In this document: positions 4,907 through 6,748 of the stretch, piece by piece
Numbering within the stretch: the stretch's first letter is position 1
Layout: each line of letters starts with the position of its first letter
Source: an uncultured Pseudorhodobacter sp.
GTDB lineage: Bacteria; Pseudomonadota; Alphaproteobacteria; Rhodobacterales; Rhodobacteraceae
Length of the DNA stretch: 6,748 bases
Direction: 5' to 3'
Assembly: GCA_945957495.1 (NCBI GenBank)
Contig: CAMFLG010000180.1
Location: 1 to 6,748 of the forward strand
The notes under the pieces: model-generated
The model's input: only the letters and a program-made list of their open reading frames with translations
Told to the model about the DNA's origin: nothing
The model's database searches: none
Position numbers and translations under genes: made by a program

Positions 4907-6397
4907 TTACCACCATTTTCCGGGCTTTGCCACAAAGCCTGCGGCGCGTTCCAGAACATAAGCGTGATTGAGCAATCCGGCCTCGTCCCAGGGCCGTCCG
5001 ATCAGTTGCAGACCCATCGGCAGGCCCTTCTTGTCCAGACCAACCGGCACGGCGATGCCGGGCAGACCGGCAAGGTTAACGGTGACGGTAAAGACATCGT
5101 TCAGATACATCTCGACCGGGTCCGCATTGGCCATTTCGCCCAGACCAAAGGCAGAGGAGGGCGTGGCAGGCGTCAGGATCGCATCAACGCCCGCGTCAAA
5201 GGCCAGTTCGAAATCGCGTTTGATCAGGGCGCGCACCTTGCGGGCGCGGTTGTAATAGGCGTCATAAAACCCTGCCGACAGCACATAGGTGCCGACCATG
5301 ACACGGCGCTGCACCTCGGGGCCAAAGCCCTCGGCGCGGGTCTTTTCGTACATTTCGGTGATGCCGTCGCCCTGCGCCAGCTTGGCGCGGTGGCCATAGC
5401 GCACGCCGTCATAGCGGGCGAGGTTGGACGAGGCCTCGGCAGGGGCGATGACGTAATAGGCGGGCAGCGCGTATTTGGTGTGCGGCAGCGAGATATCGAC
5501 GATCTCGGCCCCCGCGTCCTTCATCATCGCCACGCCATCGGCCCACAGGGTTTCAATCTCTGCCGGCATGCCATCCATGCGGTATTCGCGCGGGATGCCG
5601 ATTTTCTTGCCCCGGATGTCGCCCGTCAGCGCCGCCTCGAAATCCGGCACCGGGATATCGGCAGAGGTGCTGTCCTTCGGATCGTGCCCCGCCATCGCCT
5701 GCAAAAAGATCGCGGCGTCGCGCACCGATTTGGTCATCGGCCCGGCCTGATCCAGACTGGAGGCGAAGGCAACGATGCCCCAGCGCGACACGCGGCCATA
5801 GGTCGGCTTGATGCCGGTGATGCCGGTGAAGGCGGCAGGTTGGCGGATGGAGCCGCCGGTATCGGTGCCCGTCGCGGCAAGGCACAGGTCCGCCGCCACG
5901 GCGGCAGCAGAGCCGCCCGACGATCCGCCCGGCGTCAGCGGGGTTTCGTCATTGCCGCGCCGCCAGGGGTTGACGACATTGCCATAGCACGAAGTCTCAT
6001 TCGACGAGCCCATGGCGAATTCGTCCATGTTCAGCTTGCCCAGCATCACCGCGCCCGCGTCGAACAGCTTGGTGGTGACGGTGGATTCGTATTCGGGTTT
6101 GAACCCCTTGAGGATGTTCGATGCCGCCTGCGACGGCACGCCCTTGGTGCAGAACAGATCCTTGATGCCCAGGGGGATGCCGCACATGGCGGGCGCATCG
6201 CCTGCCGCCAGTCGTGCATCTGCCGCGCGCGCCTGTTCCAGCGCGATTTCCGGGGTCTTGTGGACAAAGGCGTTCAGCCCGTCGCCCGCGTCCATCGCGG
6301 TCAGGCAGGCCATGGTCAGATCAACCGCAGTGATCTCGCGCTTGCGCAGCGCGTCGCGGGCGGCGGCGATGGTCCAGCTGTTCGGCGTATCGGTCAT
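4907..6397 (-). CDS. gatA: Asp-tRNA(Asn)/Glu-tRNA(Gln) amidotransferase subunit A
   Basis: The glutaminase/amidase subunit of the GatCAB complex, which turns Glu-tRNA(Gln) (and often Asp-tRNA(Asn)) into the correctly amidated tRNA in the cytoplasm; GatA frees ammonia from glutamine. The protein has 496 residues, normal for the family. The amidase-signature catalytic triad is visible: K79 (in GIPLGIKDLF), S159 (in TPGGSSGGSAA) and nucleophile S183 (in GTDTGGSIRQPA). Other family stretches are LGKLNMDEFAMGSSNE (119-134), SLDQAGPMTKS (214-224) and the C-terminal GLPMGLQLIGRPW (458-470). The start ATG overlaps the gatC stop in an ATGA junction, with an AAGGTGG ribosome binding site in gatC; the longer open frame upstream lies over gatC and is not real. 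No gatB is seen nearby. An ordinary amidase is unlikely given the adjoining gatC. Confidence 0.97.
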   Translation of the reverse strand: MTDTPNSWTIAAARDALRKREITAVDLTMACLTAMDAGDGLNAFVHKTPEIALEQARAADARLAAGDAPAMCGIPLGIKDLFCTKGVPSQAASNILKGFKPEYESTVTTKLFDAGAVMLGKLNMDEFAMGSSNETSCYGNVVNPWRRGNDETPLTPGGSSGGSAAAVAADLCLAATGTDTGGSIRQPAAFTGITGIKPTYGRVSRWGIVAFASSLDQAGPMTKSVRDAAIFLQAMAGHDPKDSTSADIPVPDFEAALTGDIRGKKIGIPREYRMDGMPAEIETLWADGVAMMKDAGAEIVDISLPHTKYALPAYYVIAPAEASSNLARYDGVRYGHRAKLAQGDGITEMYEKTRAEGFGPEVQRRVMVGTYVLSAGFYDAYYNRARKVRALIKRDFELAFDAGVDAILTPATPSSAFGLGEMANADPVEMYLNDVFTVTVNLAGLPGIAVPVGLDKKGLPMGLQLIGRPWDEAGLLNHAYVLERAAGFVAKPGKWW

Positions 6398-6681
6398 TCC
6401 ACCACCTTCGGCACTGCAAAAAATCCTTCCCGGGCGTCGGGGGCGTTTTTCAGGATCTGCGCCTGAATATTGCCATCCGTCACCACATCGGCGCGGCGTT
6501 TCAGCCGCATCGGCGTGACCGAAACCATCGGCTCGATGCCGTCCACATTGACCTCGTTCAACTGCTCCATAAAGCCCAGGATGCCGGACAGTTGCGAGGC
6601 GAGCGCGGGCAGATTGGCCTCTTCCACCCGGATGCGGGCGAGTTTGGCCACCTTGCGCGCGGTGTCGATGTCGATGGACAT
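6394..6681 (-). CDS. gatC: Asp-tRNA(Asn)/Glu-tRNA(Gln) amidotransferase subunit C
   Basis: The small subunit that wraps around and stabilises GatA in the GatCAB tRNA amidotransferase. It has 95 residues, the usual length. Family marks are the N-terminal helices with VAKLARIRVEEANLPALASQ (11-30) and ILGFMEQLNEVNVDGIEPM (34-52), and the C-terminal RADVV...ILKNAPDAREGFFAVPKVVE. The start is supported by GGAG (6689-6692) 7 bases upstream. Its stop overlaps the gatA start by 4 bases (ATGA), so the two are translationally coupled, as expected for subunits made in equal amounts. It is the first gene of the minus-strand operon that runs through gatA to the amidase. Confidence 0.96.
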   Translation of the reverse strand: MSIDIDTARKVAKLARIRVEEANLPALASQLSGILGFMEQLNEVNVDGIEPMVSVTPMRLKRRADVVTDGNIQAQILKNAPDAREGFFAVPKVVE

Positions 6682-6706
6682 GGGCGGGCTCCGTTGGGTT
6701 GGTCGC

Positions 6707-6735
6707 GCCCCGTTTAGCCTTGCGGGGCCTTGGGT
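6707..6735 (-). promoter_or_regulatory. Upstream region of gatC: GC hairpin and weak promoter-like boxes
   Basis: The inverted repeat GCCCCG (6707-6712) and CGGGGC (6723-6728) with a 10-base loop lies 25 bases before the gatC ATG. TTGCAC on the minus strand, just upstream of it, is a poor -35 match and TAAACG, within the loop, a poor -10. The hairpin could be a leader structure or the end of an upstream gene's transcript; the window stops too soon to tell. Confidence 0.25.
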
Positions 6736-6748
6736 GCAAGTATCGGCC

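Noticed and set aside
4964..6466. A 500-codon open frame on the plus strand over gatA
   Set aside because: It mirrors gatA, whose catalytic residues and length are intact, and extends into gatC. High GC content keeps the opposite frame free of stops.
6398..6739. N-terminal extension of gatA
   Set aside because: It lies over gatC in another frame. The ATGA overlap and family length support the start at 6397.
1..6748. Mobile elements, CRISPR arrays, tRNA genes, toxin-antitoxin or defence genes
   Set aside because: I looked for transposase or integrase motifs, regularly spaced repeats, tRNA-like cloverleaf patterns and short paired genes on both strands and saw none.

Overview
The window looks like chromosomal core DNA from a GC-rich alphaproteobacterium, most likely of the Rhodobacteraceae (Rhodobacter/Gemmobacter/Tabrizicola-like). 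The support is the cysteine-free 55-residue L33 typical of that group, the form of the RNase P RNA, the strong GC third-position bias and the protein sequences. No transposase, phage, CRISPR or toxin-antitoxin genes are visible. I see no candidate for a wholly new multi-gene system. The unusual features are local: a diverged tandem pair of membrane-protein paralogs, a long palindrome between two RNA/ribosome genes, and an unannotated-type lipoprotein in an operon.

Left part (1-1726), plus strand: two tandem Bax inhibitor-1/YccA-family membrane proteins. The first is cut by the left edge. Each is followed by nearly the same strong GC hairpin terminator, and the second has its own candidate promoter and a clear ribosome binding site. 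The pair shares a 55-base identical block, and the first copy has lost one of the two family-typical C-terminal aspartates.

Middle part (1727-3460), minus strand: a VIT1/CCC1-type metal transporter that converges on the second BI-1 gene, then rpmG (ribosomal protein L33) with its own terminator and candidate promoter, then rnpB (RNase P RNA, about 412 nt) with a candidate promoter placed correctly for the start of its P1 helix. The 243-base gap between rnpB and rpmG holds several hairpins, including a roughly 55-base imperfect palindrome built from two facing copies of a GAGTATTT-headed motif.

Right part (3461-6748), minus strand: a probable operon in the order gatC, gatA, an alanine-rich lipoprotein with a C-terminal Excalibur-like motif, and an AmpD/AmiD-type N-acetylmuramoyl-L-alanine amidase. 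gatC and gatA overlap by 4 bases, gatA and the lipoprotein are 35 bases apart, and the lipoprotein and amidase are 4 bases apart. GatCA supplies two of the three subunits of the tRNA-dependent amidotransferase; gatB is not in the window. The lipoprotein and amidase point to cell envelope and peptidoglycan recycling work, coupled by transcription to translation genes.
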